DNA of 64,000 nt from Pseudomonadota bacterium (GTDB taxonomy: Bacteria > Pseudomonadota > Gammaproteobacteria > Steroidobacterales > Steroidobacteraceae): positions 186,001 to 250,000 of the forward strand of contig JADIZR010000001.1 of assembly GCA_016704655.1 (NCBI GenBank), written 5' to 3'. Under the pieces are notes generated by a model. It was given only the letters and a program-made list of their open reading frames with translations. It had not been told where the DNA came from and did not search any database. The position numbers and the translations under genes were made by a program. Positions within the stretch are counted from its first letter, which is position 1. The number at the start of each line of letters is the position of its first letter. This document shows positions 16,970 through 25,118 of the stretch, piece after piece.

Positions 16970-18352
16970 GTGAAATCGACCGTGCTTGCGACCGCTGTCG
17001 CCGCCGTACTGACGCTCAGTGCCGCGGACGCGTCCGCGCAGACCAAGGGCGCGGCCACCAAGGCCGAAGTTCAGTCCATCCAGTCGCAGATGCAGGCGCT
17101 CGCCGAGCGTCTCAGTCGTCTCGAAGCGGCCAATGCCGAGTTGAAGACGCAGAACTCGGATCTACAGGCGCTGGCCGACCGCCGTGAGGCGGAAATGGAC
17201 TACCTGAAGTCCCAGACCAAGGAACTGCGCGAGGAAGGCGCCGTCGCTTCGAACGAGATTGCCAAGGTGAAAGGCGCCGACTGGGCCACGAAGATCAAGG
17301 GCCGCGGCGACGTCCGCTATCGTTCCGAGAACATCTGGACGGAGCGCGTGATCGCCGCAACCGGGACGGACCCGGCCTACGTCGACGACGCGGCCGACCG
17401 CTATCGCCATCGTATCCGCGCACGACTGGGTTTCGACTTCAAGGCGACCGACAACGTCAAGGGCACCTTGCTGTTCGCCACGGGCGCCGACGATCCGCGT
17501 TCGTCGAACCAGACGCTGGGCAGCTCCGGTACCCGCAAGTCGATCGGCCTCGACATGGGCTATATCGACTGGAAATTCATGCAGGGCGGCAACCTGCTGC
17601 TCGGCAAGCAGGTCAACCCGATCTTCAAGCCTGGCCAGAGCCTGTTCTACGACGGTGACTTCAACCCGGAAGGCGGCGCCGTCAAGTTCGACCGCGGCAT
17701 GTTCTTCGGCACCGCCTACGGCTGGTGGTTCAGCGAGCAGCACGCCGCAGACCCGAAAGGCGAGAACTCGGACGCCAACGTTTTCGGCCTGCAGGCGGGC
17801 ATGAAGTTCCCGTTGCTGGGCGGCGAGACTGTAGTGGCGGCTAATTACTATGAGTGCGGGGCCTGCCAGGGCAACTCGCCGCTCTACAATAACAACGCGA
17901 ACGGCAACTCGACGTTCCGCATTGGCTCGAGCACGACGAACCTGCTGACCTACGGCTACGACATCTTCGAGGTGGGGGCGCAGATGGGTGTCACCGTGGC
18001 CAACCTGCCGGTCACGTTCTGGGCCAACTATGCCCAGAACCTCGCGGACGACGTCGAGTACGACACGGCCTATGCGATCGGTGCGATGGTCGGCAAGGCC
18101 AGCGACGCCAAGACCTGGGAGGCGGGCCTGTTCTACCAGGAGATCGACAAGGACGCCCTGTTTGCCCAGTGGATCGACTCGGACTTCGGCGACGGCAAGA
18201 CGGACTCGGAAGGCCTGGTGTTCAAGGCCGGCTATGCCCCGGTGAAGAATTTCACCATGAACGCCACGTACTTCATGAACACGTTGAATAAGGACGCGGA
18301 ACTCGATCTTGACTACGACCGGCTGCAGGTGGACCTGAACTACAAGTTCTGA
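16970..18352 (+). CDS. Phosphate-type outer membrane porin (OprO/OprP family) with N-terminal coiled coil
   Basis: A 460-residue outer membrane protein. It begins with a signal peptide (KSTVLATAVAAVLTLSAADASA, cut near residue 24). Residues 28-85 form a coiled coil (LAERLSRLEAANAELKTQ, LKSQTKELREE), and the rest alternates like a beta barrel, ending in LDYDRLQVDLNYKF with a terminal aromatic residue for BAM recognition. The closest family I recognise is Porin_O_P (phosphate-selective OprO/OprP); DcaP-like porins also have such a coiled coil and are an alternative. The GTG start has AAAGGGG seven bases upstream. A three-half-site Pho box upstream supports phosphate-starvation control, and phoBR precedes it. 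Substrate specificity is inferred. Confidence 0.85.
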   Translation: MKSTVLATAVAAVLTLSAADASAQTKGAATKAEVQSIQSQMQALAERLSRLEAANAELKTQNSDLQALADRREAEMDYLKSQTKELREEGAVASNEIAKVKGADWATKIKGRGDVRYRSENIWTERVIAATGTDPAYVDDAADRYRHRIRARLGFDFKATDNVKGTLLFATGADDPRSSNQTLGSSGTRKSIGLDMGYIDWKFMQGGNLLLGKQVNPIFKPGQSLFYDGDFNPEGGAVKFDRGMFFGTAYGWWFSEQHAADPKGENSDANVFGLQAGMKFPLLGGETVVAANYYECGACQGNSPLYNNNANGNSTFRIGSSTTNLLTYGYDIFEVGAQMGVTVANLPVTFWANYAQNLADDVEYDTAYAIGAMVGKASDAKTWEAGLFYQEIDKDALFAQWIDSDFGDGKTDSEGLVFKAGYAPVKNFTMNATYFMNTLNKDAELDLDYDRLQVDLNYKF

Positions 18353-18373
18353 TCCCGCCAGGCCCCAGCCTGG

Positions 18374-18440
18374 ACCCTCCCCCGGACCCGCAGGGGTCCC
18401 CTCGCCAGATCCCCCGGCGAGGGCGCGGGGAGGGTTTTTT
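18374..18440 (+). terminator. Rho-independent terminator after the porin gene
   Basis: Outer stem ACCCTCCCC (18374-18382) pairs with GGGGAGGGT (18427-18435), followed by a T run at 18435-18440. An inner stem CCTCGCC/GGCGAGG lies inside the loop. It separates the porin from phoU. Confidence 0.85.
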
Positions 18441-18508
18441 CTTGCCGGTTCGGTTGAACTTGTTTCGGTCCGGGCCGTCCTGTACAAGACGGCAGCTTCG
18501 GGAGTTCA

Positions 18509-19261
18509 ATGGCCGTGATGGACACCTCCGACCTTTCGCACCACATCCACAGTCGCTACAACGCCGAACTCGAAGGTATCCGGACGGGCGTGCTGCAGAT
18601 GGGCGGCCTCGTTGAACAGCAGCTGCAGAACGGGGTAAAGGCGATCGTGGGCGGGGACAGCCGTCTTGGCGAGGAGGTCGCCCGGCAGGATCACAAGGTC
18701 AATGCGATGGAGGTTGCGATCGATGAAGATTGCAGCCGCGTGCTCGCCACGCGTGCACCCACTGCCTCGGATCTCCGCCTGATCGTGGCGGTCATCAAGA
18801 CCATCACCGATCTCGAGCGCATCGGCGACGAAACTGAAAAACTCGGGCACGCGGCCGCGCGCCTTTCCAAGTCCGATCGCACGGCGGATCGGTACCGTGA
18901 GCTGAAACATATCGGCGAGCTCGTCGCCGATATGGTGCACGGCGCGCTCGATGCCTTTGCCCGTCTCGACACCGAGGCGGCGCTCAGCGTGGCCCGCCGC
19001 GATCGCGTGATCGACGAAGAGTACGAGGTGCTGCAGCGCCAGTGCATCACTTTCATGATGGAGGACCCGCGGGCGATCCGGCGCACGCTGGACATCCTGA
19101 GCCTCGCGCGCGCGCTCGAGCGCGTGGGTGATCACGCCAAGAACATCTGCGAATACGTGGTCTACATGGTGCTGGGCAAGGACATCCGCCACCTGTCGAT
19201 CGAGGACGTCGAGCGCCAGATCGGGGCGGCTCGCGCGTCCAAGCAGGCCGAAGGGGGCTGA
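18509..19261 (+). CDS. phoU: Phosphate signalling protein PhoU (first copy)
   Basis: A 250-residue cytoplasmic PhoU with two three-helix bundles. The metal-binding E/DxxxD-type signatures are TDLERIGDETEKLGH near residue 115 and ARALERVGDHAKNICEYVVYM near 205. PhoU dampens the Pho response by bridging PstB and PhoR. This copy is on its own, preceded by a terminator and followed after 31 bases by dsbB; no Pho box is evident in its upstream region. A second, more divergent phoU lies at the end of the pst operon. This one looks more like the canonical PhoU, with both motifs intact. Confidence 0.94.
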   Translation: MAVMDTSDLSHHIHSRYNAELEGIRTGVLQMGGLVEQQLQNGVKAIVGGDSRLGEEVARQDHKVNAMEVAIDEDCSRVLATRAPTASDLRLIVAVIKTITDLERIGDETEKLGHAAARLSKSDRTADRYRELKHIGELVADMVHGALDAFARLDTEAALSVARRDRVIDEEYEVLQRQCITFMMEDPRAIRRTLDILSLARALERVGDHAKNICEYVVYMVLGKDIRHLSIEDVERQIGAARASKQAEGG

Positions 19262-19292
19262 ACGTCCCGTTCCCGGGACGCGGAGCGTGCAT

Positions 19293-19814
19293 TTGAATCT
19301 GACCTTCGATTCGCAGCAGCCCTGGTGGCTGCAGAACCGTACGTTGAATTTCGTGGGGTGGGCCTGGTGTGCCGGCCTCATGGCCTACGCGCTGTTCGTC
19401 CAATACGGATTGCGCGAAGAACCTTGCCCGCTCTGCATCCTGCAGCGGGTCGCGGCGATCACGACGGGCGTGCTCTTCCTGCTCGCCTGGCTTCACAATC
19501 CTGCCAGCGCCGGGATGCGGCGCGTCTATGGCACTCTGATCGTGCTCGCTGCGCTGGCTGGTGTCGGCGTCGCGGCCCGTCACATTTACGTCATCAATGC
19601 TCCGGCGGGTGCGGTCGCGGAATGCGGTGCAAGTCTCGAGTACATGATGGACGTGTTGCCGCTGCATGAAGTGCTGGGCAAGGTGCTGAGCGGGTCGGGG
19701 GAGTGCGCCAAGGTCACCTGGCGGTTCCTCGGATTCAGCATGCCGTTCTGGGTGCTGGTCAACCTGCTCGGTCTCGCCGCGCTCGGCGTCGTCGCCAACT
19801 GGCGGAAGCAGTAG
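19293..19814 (+). CDS. dsbB: Disulfide bond formation protein DsbB
   Basis: A four-helix inner membrane protein of about 173 residues that reoxidises DsbA and passes electrons to quinone. The first redox pair is CPLC in REEPCPLCILQR near residue 45. The second periplasmic pair is split between AECGASLEYMM and SGECAKVTWRF. Hydrophobic segments occur near residues 18-36, 45-62, 70-88 and 145-163. The start is uncertain: TTG 19293 has GGAG seven bases upstream, while GTG 19287 would add two residues. Its substrates might include PhoA, which needs disulfides, but adjacency to phoU could be chance. It is convergent with dapE across a 9-bp repeat array that begins at its stop codon. Confidence 0.93.
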   Translation: MNLTFDSQQPWWLQNRTLNFVGWAWCAGLMAYALFVQYGLREEPCPLCILQRVAAITTGVLFLLAWLHNPASAGMRRVYGTLIVLAALAGVGVAARHIYVINAPAGAVAECGASLEYMMDVLPLHEVLGKVLSGSGECAKVTWRFLGFSMPFWVLVNLLGLAALGVVANWRKQ

Positions 19815-19967
19815 GAAGGACAGGAAGGGCAGGAAGGTGAGGAAGGTGAGGAAGGGACTAGCTCTGACTCCTTCCTGTCCTTCCTGTCCTTCCTGTCCTT
19901 CCTGTCCTTCCTGTCCTTCCTGTCCTTCCTCCCCTTCCTCCCCTTCCTCCCCTTCCTCCCCCTTCCG
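19812..19967. repeat. 9-bp tandem repeat array, head-to-head, between dsbB and dapE
   Basis: The space between the dsbB stop (TAG, 19812-19814) and the dapE stop (19968-19970 on the plus strand) is filled by 9-bp units. Five purine-rich units (such as GGAAGGACA and GGAAGGTGA) run to about 19857, then a short spacer GACTAGCTCTGACTC, then six perfect CTTCCTGTC units (19871-19924) and four perfect CTTCCTCCC units (19925-19960), and a final CCTTCCGCT edge. The architecture and edges are the same as at 8514-8640. The perfect identity of ten units suggests recent expansion by slippage. Confidence 0.92.
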
Positions 19968-21101
19968 CTACTTCCCCGTCAGCAGCAGCTCCATGATCCG
20001 CTCGTAAGCGAGGCTCAGCGTATCGATGTCCTCGATCCGCACGCACTCGTTCACCTTGTGGATCGTTGCGTTGACGACGCCGAGCTCCACCACCTGCGCA
20101 CCGGTTGGCGCAATGAAGCGCCCATCGGAGGTGCCGCCGGTGGTCGACAGCTCAGGGTTGCGGCCCATGGTCTCGCGCACGGCTCGCTCCACGACTGCGG
20201 TCAAAGTACCGGGGCGAGTCAGGAAGGGGAGGCCGGAAACGAACCACTCCAGCGAATACTTCACTCGGTGACGGTCGAGCACCGCCAGCACGCGCTGCTG
20301 CAGTTTCTCGACCGTCTGTTCCGTTGAAAAACGCAAGTTGAAGCGAGCCTGCAATTCGCCGGGCACGACATTCGGTGCGCCGGTGCCGGCCGAGATGTTC
20401 GAAACCTGGAACGTCGTGGGCTGGAAAAAATCATTGCCTTGATCCCAGTGCATTGCGACCAGTTCCGCGAGTGCAGGCGCGAAACCGTGGACCGGGTTGT
20501 CGGCAAGGTGCGGGTAGGCGATGTGACCCTGCACGCCGTGCACCGTCAGGCGACCGGAGAGCGAGCCGCGCCGTCCCACCTTGATGGTGTCGCCAAGCAC
20601 GTCGGCGCTGGTCGGTTCGCCGACGACGCACCAGTCGATCTTCTCGTGGCGCGCTTCGAGCACCTCCATCACCTTGCGCGTGCCGTCGACCGACGGGCCT
20701 TCTTCGTCGCTGGTGAACAGGAACGCGAGTGACCCCGCGTGGTTCGGATGCCGCGCGGTGAACCGCTCGGTGGCTGTCACCATGGCAGCGAGGCTGCTTT
20801 TCATGTCAGCGGCACCGCGCGCATAAAGTACGCCATCGACGATCACGGGCTCGAACGGATCGGTGCGCCAGTCCTCGCGCGGACCGGTTGGCACGACGTC
20901 CGTGTGACCCGCAAAGCAGAGCACCGGGCTTTCATTGCCGCGTCGTGACCAGAGGTTTTCCACCGGACCGAAACGCAGCCGTTCGTTGCTGAACCCGAGC
21001 GGCTCGAGCCGGGCACAGATGACATCCATGCAACCGTGATCCTCCGGGCTCACGGAAGGCCGGCGCAGCAGGTCTGCGGTCAGGGCAAGGGTCGGGGACA
21101 T
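19968..21101 (-). CDS. dapE: Succinyl-diaminopimelate desuccinylase
   Basis: A 377-residue dizinc M20-family enzyme that removes succinate from N-succinyl-LL-diaminopimelate in the lysine and peptidoglycan pathway. Metal and catalytic residues are in CFAGHTDVVPTGP near residue 65, YARGAADMKSS near 98 and FTSDEEGPSVDGT near 130, with the C-terminal histidine in NATIHKVNECV. Length is normal (E. coli 375). It is on the minus strand, divergent from pstS, and separated by the pst operon from dapD, which acts two steps earlier. Its final codons abut the 9-bp repeat array. Confidence 0.96.
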   Translation of the reverse strand: MSPTLALTADLLRRPSVSPEDHGCMDVICARLEPLGFSNERLRFGPVENLWSRRGNESPVLCFAGHTDVVPTGPREDWRTDPFEPVIVDGVLYARGAADMKSSLAAMVTATERFTARHPNHAGSLAFLFTSDEEGPSVDGTRKVMEVLEARHEKIDWCVVGEPTSADVLGDTIKVGRRGSLSGRLTVHGVQGHIAYPHLADNPVHGFAPALAELVAMHWDQGNDFFQPTTFQVSNISAGTGAPNVVPGELQARFNLRFSTEQTVEKLQQRVLAVLDRHRVKYSLEWFVSGLPFLTRPGTLTAVVERAVRETMGRNPELSTTGGTSDGRFIAPTGAQVVELGVVNATIHKVNECVRIEDIDTLSLAYERIMELLLTGK

Positions 21102-21201
21102 CGTGCTGGGTTTGCCTTTGTAAGCGCTGTCGGACCCGAGACGGGTCCGGCATTAAAGCCATGGAGGCTCGTAGAATCAAGCACTTGCGTCAACTTTACA
21201 T

Positions 21202-21221
21202 TTGTCACATGGCTGTCACAG
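21202..21221 (+). promoter_or_regulatory. Pho box upstream of pstS
   Basis: TTGTCACA and CTGTCACAG half-sites start at 21202 and 21213, an exact 11-bp spacing, each matching the CTGTCAT/C consensus in at least six of seven positions. It lies about 75 bases before the pstS start and about 100 bases before dapE on the other side. A perfect 8-bp hairpin (21248-21265) follows in the pstS leader. Confidence 0.8.
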
Positions 21222-21293
21222 TGGGTCGGCAGACTGCGCGGCATAGACAGGGGCGCCCGCCCCTGGATCGACCCACAGCAGAGGATGCCTTTC

Positions 21294-22295
21294 ATGAAGC
21301 TTTCCTGGCAGCAGATCACTCTTCCGGCCCTCGCGCTCGGCCTTCTGGCCTTCGGCGCGCCAGGGCGCGCCGACGCGCAGGCCGCGATCAAGATCGACGG
21401 CTCCAGCACTGTGTTCCCGATCTCCGAGGCTTATGCCGAAGAGTTCCAGATCCAGAAGCGCGGCAAGGTCCGCGTGACGGTCGGCGTCTCGGGCACCGGC
21501 GGCGGTTTCAAGAAGTTCTGCCGCGGCGAAACGGACATGGCGAACGCCTCGCGGCCGATCCTGGTTGCGGAAATGGAAGCCTGCCGCAAGGCCGGCATCA
21601 AGTACATGGAAGTGCCGGTGGCGTTCGACGCGCTGACGGTCGTGGTCAACCCCGCTAATACCTGGGCAAAGTCGATGACCGTGGCCGAGCTCAGGAAGAT
21701 GTGGGAACCGGCCGCGCAGGGCCGCATCACGAGCTGGAACCAGGTCAACCCGAAGTTCCCGAAGGACAAGCTGATGCTGTTCGGGCCGGGTGCCGACTCG
21801 GGCACGTTCGACTACTTCACCGAGGCCGTGGTTGGCAAGGCCAAGTCCAGCCGCGGCGATTTCACCGCGAGCGAAGACGACAACACCCTGGTGCAGGGCG
21901 TGGAGAACAACAAGAACGCGCTCGGTTATTTCGGCTTCGCCTATTACGCCGCGCACAAGGACAAGTTGACGGCGGTCGCGATCGACAACGGCAAAGGCCC
22001 GGTCAGCCCCAGTCTCGAGAACGTGACCAACGGCACCTACAACCCGCTGTCGCGTCCGCTGTTCGTCTACGTGCGCGAATCGTCGGCCAAGCGTCCCGAG
22101 GTCCGCGAGTTCGTACAATTCATGTTGACGCACGGCGAACTGGTGGGCGAAGTGGGTTACCTGCCGCTGCCAAAGAGCGCCTATGCCCTCGCGTGGAAGC
22201 ACTTCCAGGACGGCAAGCTTGGCACGGTCTTCGGCGGTCACCCGCAGGTCGGCATCACGATCGAACAGCTGCAGGCGCTGGAAGGTAAACTCTAA
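21294..22295 (+). CDS. pstS: Periplasmic phosphate-binding protein PstS
   Basis: A 333-residue phosphate-binding protein of the high-affinity PstSCAB transporter. A signal peptide (LPALALGLLAFGAPGRADA) is followed by mature protein beginning near AAIKIDGSSTVFPISEA. Phosphate contacts of the family are visible in DGSSTVFP, GVSGTGGGFKKFCRGETDMANASRP and FGPGADSGTFDYF. It is of the PstS-like type with a long C-terminal half, as in Pseudomonas and cyanobacterial SphX. ATG 21294 has GAGG nine bases upstream; ATG 21285 would add three residues. It is preceded by a Pho box and followed by a stable hairpin, then pstC, pstA, pstB and phoU, all on the same strand. Confidence 0.94.
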   Translation: MKLSWQQITLPALALGLLAFGAPGRADAQAAIKIDGSSTVFPISEAYAEEFQIQKRGKVRVTVGVSGTGGGFKKFCRGETDMANASRPILVAEMEACRKAGIKYMEVPVAFDALTVVVNPANTWAKSMTVAELRKMWEPAAQGRITSWNQVNPKFPKDKLMLFGPGADSGTFDYFTEAVVGKAKSSRGDFTASEDDNTLVQGVENNKNALGYFGFAYYAAHKDKLTAVAIDNGKGPVSPSLENVTNGTYNPLSRPLFVYVRESSAKRPEVREFVQFMLTHGELVGEVGYLPLPKSAYALAWKHFQDGKLGTVFGGHPQVGITIEQLQALEGKL

Positions 22296-22316
22296 TCTGG
22301 CGACCTTGCAGGGGCC

Positions 22317-22341
22317 GGGCCGGGACGCAAGGTCCCGGCCC
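22317..22341 (+). promoter_or_regulatory. Intercistronic hairpin between pstS and pstC
   Basis: A perfect 10-bp stem GGGCCGGGAC/GTCCCGGCCC with a 5-base loop lies 22 bases after the pstS stop. No T run follows, so it probably acts as an mRNA-stabilising or partial-attenuation element that keeps PstS in excess over the membrane subunits. Confidence 0.6.
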
Positions 22342-22392
22342 GTTCATGTCTGACTCAAAGCGCCAACGAGGCGCCGCACGGGGAAAGGGCTC

Positions 22393-23331
22393 ATGTCGGC
22401 AACGGCGACAACTCGTACGGCGGCGATGGGGAAGGGGGCCTTCTCTTCGCTGCGCTATCGCAAGCATCGCGACCGGGTCATAGAGCTGATCCTGCTGGCG
22501 GCAGCGCTCGTCGCGGTTTTCACGACGCTCGCGATCGTATTCATCCTGGTTTACGAGTCAGCGGCTTTCTTCGAGCACGTCTCGATCAAGGACTTCCTGA
22601 CCGACAAGCAATGGACACCGCTGTTCGACGATGCGCACTACGGCATCATGCCGCTGGTTTCCGGCACTCTGACGGTGACGTTCGTCGCGCTGCTGGTCGC
22701 CATCCCGCTCGGCACGATCATTGCCATTTACCTTTCGGAGTTCGCGACGCACCGCATGCGCGAGACGGTGAAGCCGATCCTGGAACTGCTCGGTGCGGTT
22801 CCCACGGTGGTCTACGGGTACTTCGCGCTGCTGATGGTTACTCCCTTCCTGCAGAAACTGATCCCCGGCCTGCCGGGCTTCAACATGCTGAGCGCAGGCC
22901 TCGTGATCGGCCTGATGATCGTGCCGTACGTCGCGTCAGTCAGTGAAGACGCGATGCGAGCCGTGCCGCGCTACATGCGCGAGGGGTCCTATGCGATGGG
23001 TGCCACCAGGCTTCAGACCGCATTGCGCGTGGTCGTGCCGGGCGCCCTCTCGGGCATCGCTGCGGCCTATATCCTGGGAATCTCGCGCGCAATCGGCGAG
23101 ACGATGGTCGTCGCGATCGCGGCCGGCATGCAGCCGACGCTGACGTTCAACCCCACCGAGCCGGCGGCGACGATCACGGCTTACATCGTGCAGGTCAGCC
23201 TCGGCGACCTGCCGCACGACAGCATCGGTTACCAGAGCATCTTCGCCGCGGGCCTGGTGTTGATGCTGATGACGCTGGTGTTCAACCTCGTCGGCTTTTT
23301 CCTGACCCGCAGGTTCCGTGAGGCCTACTGA
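22393..23331 (+). CDS. pstC: Phosphate ABC transporter permease PstC
   Basis: A 312-residue inner membrane permease with six predicted segments, the first near residues 33-55 (LILLAAALVAVFTTLAIVFI). The cytoplasmic EAA loop that contacts PstB is seen at MREGSYAMGATRLQTALRVVVPGALSGI, and the family stretch LGAVPTVVYGYFAL marks PstC/PstA proteins. ATG 22393 is preceded by GGGAAAGGG. One base separates its stop from the pstA start, so the pair is translationally linked. Confidence 0.95.
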   Translation: MSATATTRTAAMGKGAFSSLRYRKHRDRVIELILLAAALVAVFTTLAIVFILVYESAAFFEHVSIKDFLTDKQWTPLFDDAHYGIMPLVSGTLTVTFVALLVAIPLGTIIAIYLSEFATHRMRETVKPILELLGAVPTVVYGYFALLMVTPFLQKLIPGLPGFNMLSAGLVIGLMIVPYVASVSEDAMRAVPRYMREGSYAMGATRLQTALRVVVPGALSGIAAAYILGISRAIGETMVVAIAAGMQPTLTFNPTEPAATITAYIVQVSLGDLPHDSIGYQSIFAAGLVLMLMTLVFNLVGFFLTRRFREAY

Positions 23332-23332
23332 G

Positions 23333-24260
23333 ATGTCCGCAGTAATGACCCTCGAGGAACTCCGCCGCGGCCTGTCGCGGCGCAAGAACTTCGACAAGCT
23401 GTTCGTGGTCCTGGGGCTGCTGATCATGATGGGCTGCCTGGGCGTGCTTGCTCTCCTCTTCCTGGACCTCGTGCGCGACGGGGCGTCGCGCTTCGGCTGG
23501 GACTTCCTGACGCAGTTCCCGTCACGCAAAGCGGAACGTGCCGGCATCCTCTCCGCTTTCGTCGGCACCTCGATGATCATGCTGGTCACGGCCGTCGTTT
23601 CGCTGCCGGTGGGCGTTGCGGCGGGTATCTACCTGGAGGAATACGCGCCGAAGAACTGGTTCACGGGAATCATCGAGATCAACGTGACCAATCTGGCTGG
23701 CGTCCCCTCGATCGTCTACGGTCTACTGGCGCTCGGCCTGTTCGTCTACCAGTTCGGTTTTGGCCAGAGCGTGCTGTCGGCCGGCCTCACGCTAGCGCTG
23801 TTGATCCTGCCGATCATCATCGTCGGGACGCGCGAATCGCTACGGGCGGTGCCCAAGGCGATTCGTGAAGCGGCCGTATGGGCTCGGCGCGACGCGCTGG
23901 GAAGTCACCAAGGATCACGTGCTGCCGTATTCCACCGGTGGCATCCTCACCGGCCTTATTCTCGGCCTGTCGCGCGCGATCGGCGAGACGGCGCCGATCA
24001 TCACGATCGGTGCACTGAGCTTCATCGCCTTCCTGCCAAACTCCCCCATCTCCGGCCAGTTTCCGTTCCTCAACTGGGAATGGCTCTGGAGCGAATTCAC
24101 GGCAATGCCGATCCAGATTTTCAACTGGGTGTCCAGGCCTGACCAGGCATTCCAGCAGAATGCAGCTGCTGCCGCCGCCATCCTGCTCGGCATGACTCTT
24201 GCGATGAACGCCATCGCGATCTACATCCGCTACCGCTTCCGCAAGAAGATCAACTGGTGA
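23333..24260 (+). pseudogene. pstA: Phosphate ABC transporter permease PstA, frame broken by one extra base
   Basis: Two reading frames together encode a complete PstA. The first, from ATG 23333, covers the N-terminal membrane segments (LFVVLGLLIMMGCLGVLALLF, NLAGVPSIVYGLLALGLF) up to VPKAIREAA. The second carries on with YGLGATRWEVTKDHVLPYSTGG, the EAA loop, through to YRFRKKINW at 24260. Dropping one G at about 23876 (in GCGGCCGTATGGG) restores a single frame. The extra base would truncate the protein within its PstB contact loop. All neighbours in pstSCAB-phoU are intact, so I suspect a sequencing or assembly error; a real mutation would abolish Pst uptake and make the Pho regulon constitutive. 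Confidence 0.85.
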
Positions 24261-24270
24261 GTGCCACGAC

Positions 24271-25110
24271 ATGAATACGACCCTCGCCGAAACGGCCGCC
24301 ACGCCGACATTCTCCATCGTCATGGAGGAGCGCAAGGCCGCGACTGCCAGTTCCGCCAAGGCTGTCGCCGCGAAGCTGGATTTCTGGTACGGCACGAACC
24401 AGGCGCTGAAGAACATCAACCTGAACATCGCGGAGAACCACGTTACCGCGCTGATCGGCCCGTCGGGGTGCGGCAAGAGCACGTTCCTGCGATGCTTCAA
24501 CCGCATGCACGACCTGCAGGCGGACACGAGGTACTCGGGCAGCATCATGCTGCACCCGGAAAACATCAACCTGGTCGGCAAGGACGTCGATCCCATCGAG
24601 GTCCGCATGCGGATCGGGATGGTGTTCCAGAAGCCGAACCCGTTCCCGAAGACCGTGTTCGAGAATGTGGCCTATGGATTGCGATTGCGCGGCTTCAACA
24701 GCCGGACCGAACTGGCCGAGCGCGTCGAGAAGGCATTGCGCGCGGCGGCGATCTGGGACGAGGTCAAGGACCGCCTGAACGACTCAGCTCTGGCGCTTTC
24801 GGGGGGCCAGATGCAGCGTCTGTGCATCGCCCGCGCGCTCGCAACCGAGCCCGAGATCCTGCTGTTCGACGAGCCGACCTCGGCTCTCGATCCGATCGCG
24901 ACGGCGAAGATCGAAGAGCTGATTACCGAGTTGCGGCAGCGGGTGACGATCCTGATCGTCACGCACAACATGCAGCAGGCGGCGCGGGTGTCGGATTTCA
25001 CCGCGTTCATGTACCTGGGCGAGCTGGTCGAGGTCGATGCGACGTCGAAGATCTTCACCAACCCGTCGAAGAAAGCGACTGAAGACTACATCACGGGCCG
25101 CTACGGCTGA
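24271..25110 (+). CDS. pstB: Phosphate ABC transporter ATP-binding protein PstB
   Basis: A 279-residue ABC ATPase. An N-terminal extension of about 30 residues precedes the core KLDFWYGTNQALKNINL. Walker A is GPSGCGKST, the Q-loop is in MVFQKPNPFPKTVFENV (a PstB hallmark), the signature is LSGGQMQRLCIARAL, Walker B is ILLFDEPTSALDPIAT and the H-loop is VTHNMQQAARVSDFTAF. The signature has methionine where most PstB proteins have glutamine (LSGGQQQR). The start lies ten bases after the pstA stop and its stop is eight bases before phoU, consistent with one transcript. Confidence 0.96.
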   Translation: MNTTLAETAATPTFSIVMEERKAATASSAKAVAAKLDFWYGTNQALKNINLNIAENHVTALIGPSGCGKSTFLRCFNRMHDLQADTRYSGSIMLHPENINLVGKDVDPIEVRMRIGMVFQKPNPFPKTVFENVAYGLRLRGFNSRTELAERVEKALRAAAIWDEVKDRLNDSALALSGGQMQRLCIARALATEPEILLFDEPTSALDPIATAKIEELITELRQRVTILIVTHNMQQAARVSDFTAFMYLGELVEVDATSKIFTNPSKKATEDYITGRYG

Positions 25111-25118
25111 GCCGGACA

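Noticed and set aside
18441..18508. Pho box before the first phoU
   Set aside because: No pair of CTGTCAT-like half-sites at 11-bp spacing could be found; only CTGTACA-like fragments.
19812..19967. Possible CRISPR array
   Set aside because: The 9-bp units are contiguous with no spacers and no cas genes are present; this is a simple tandem repeat.
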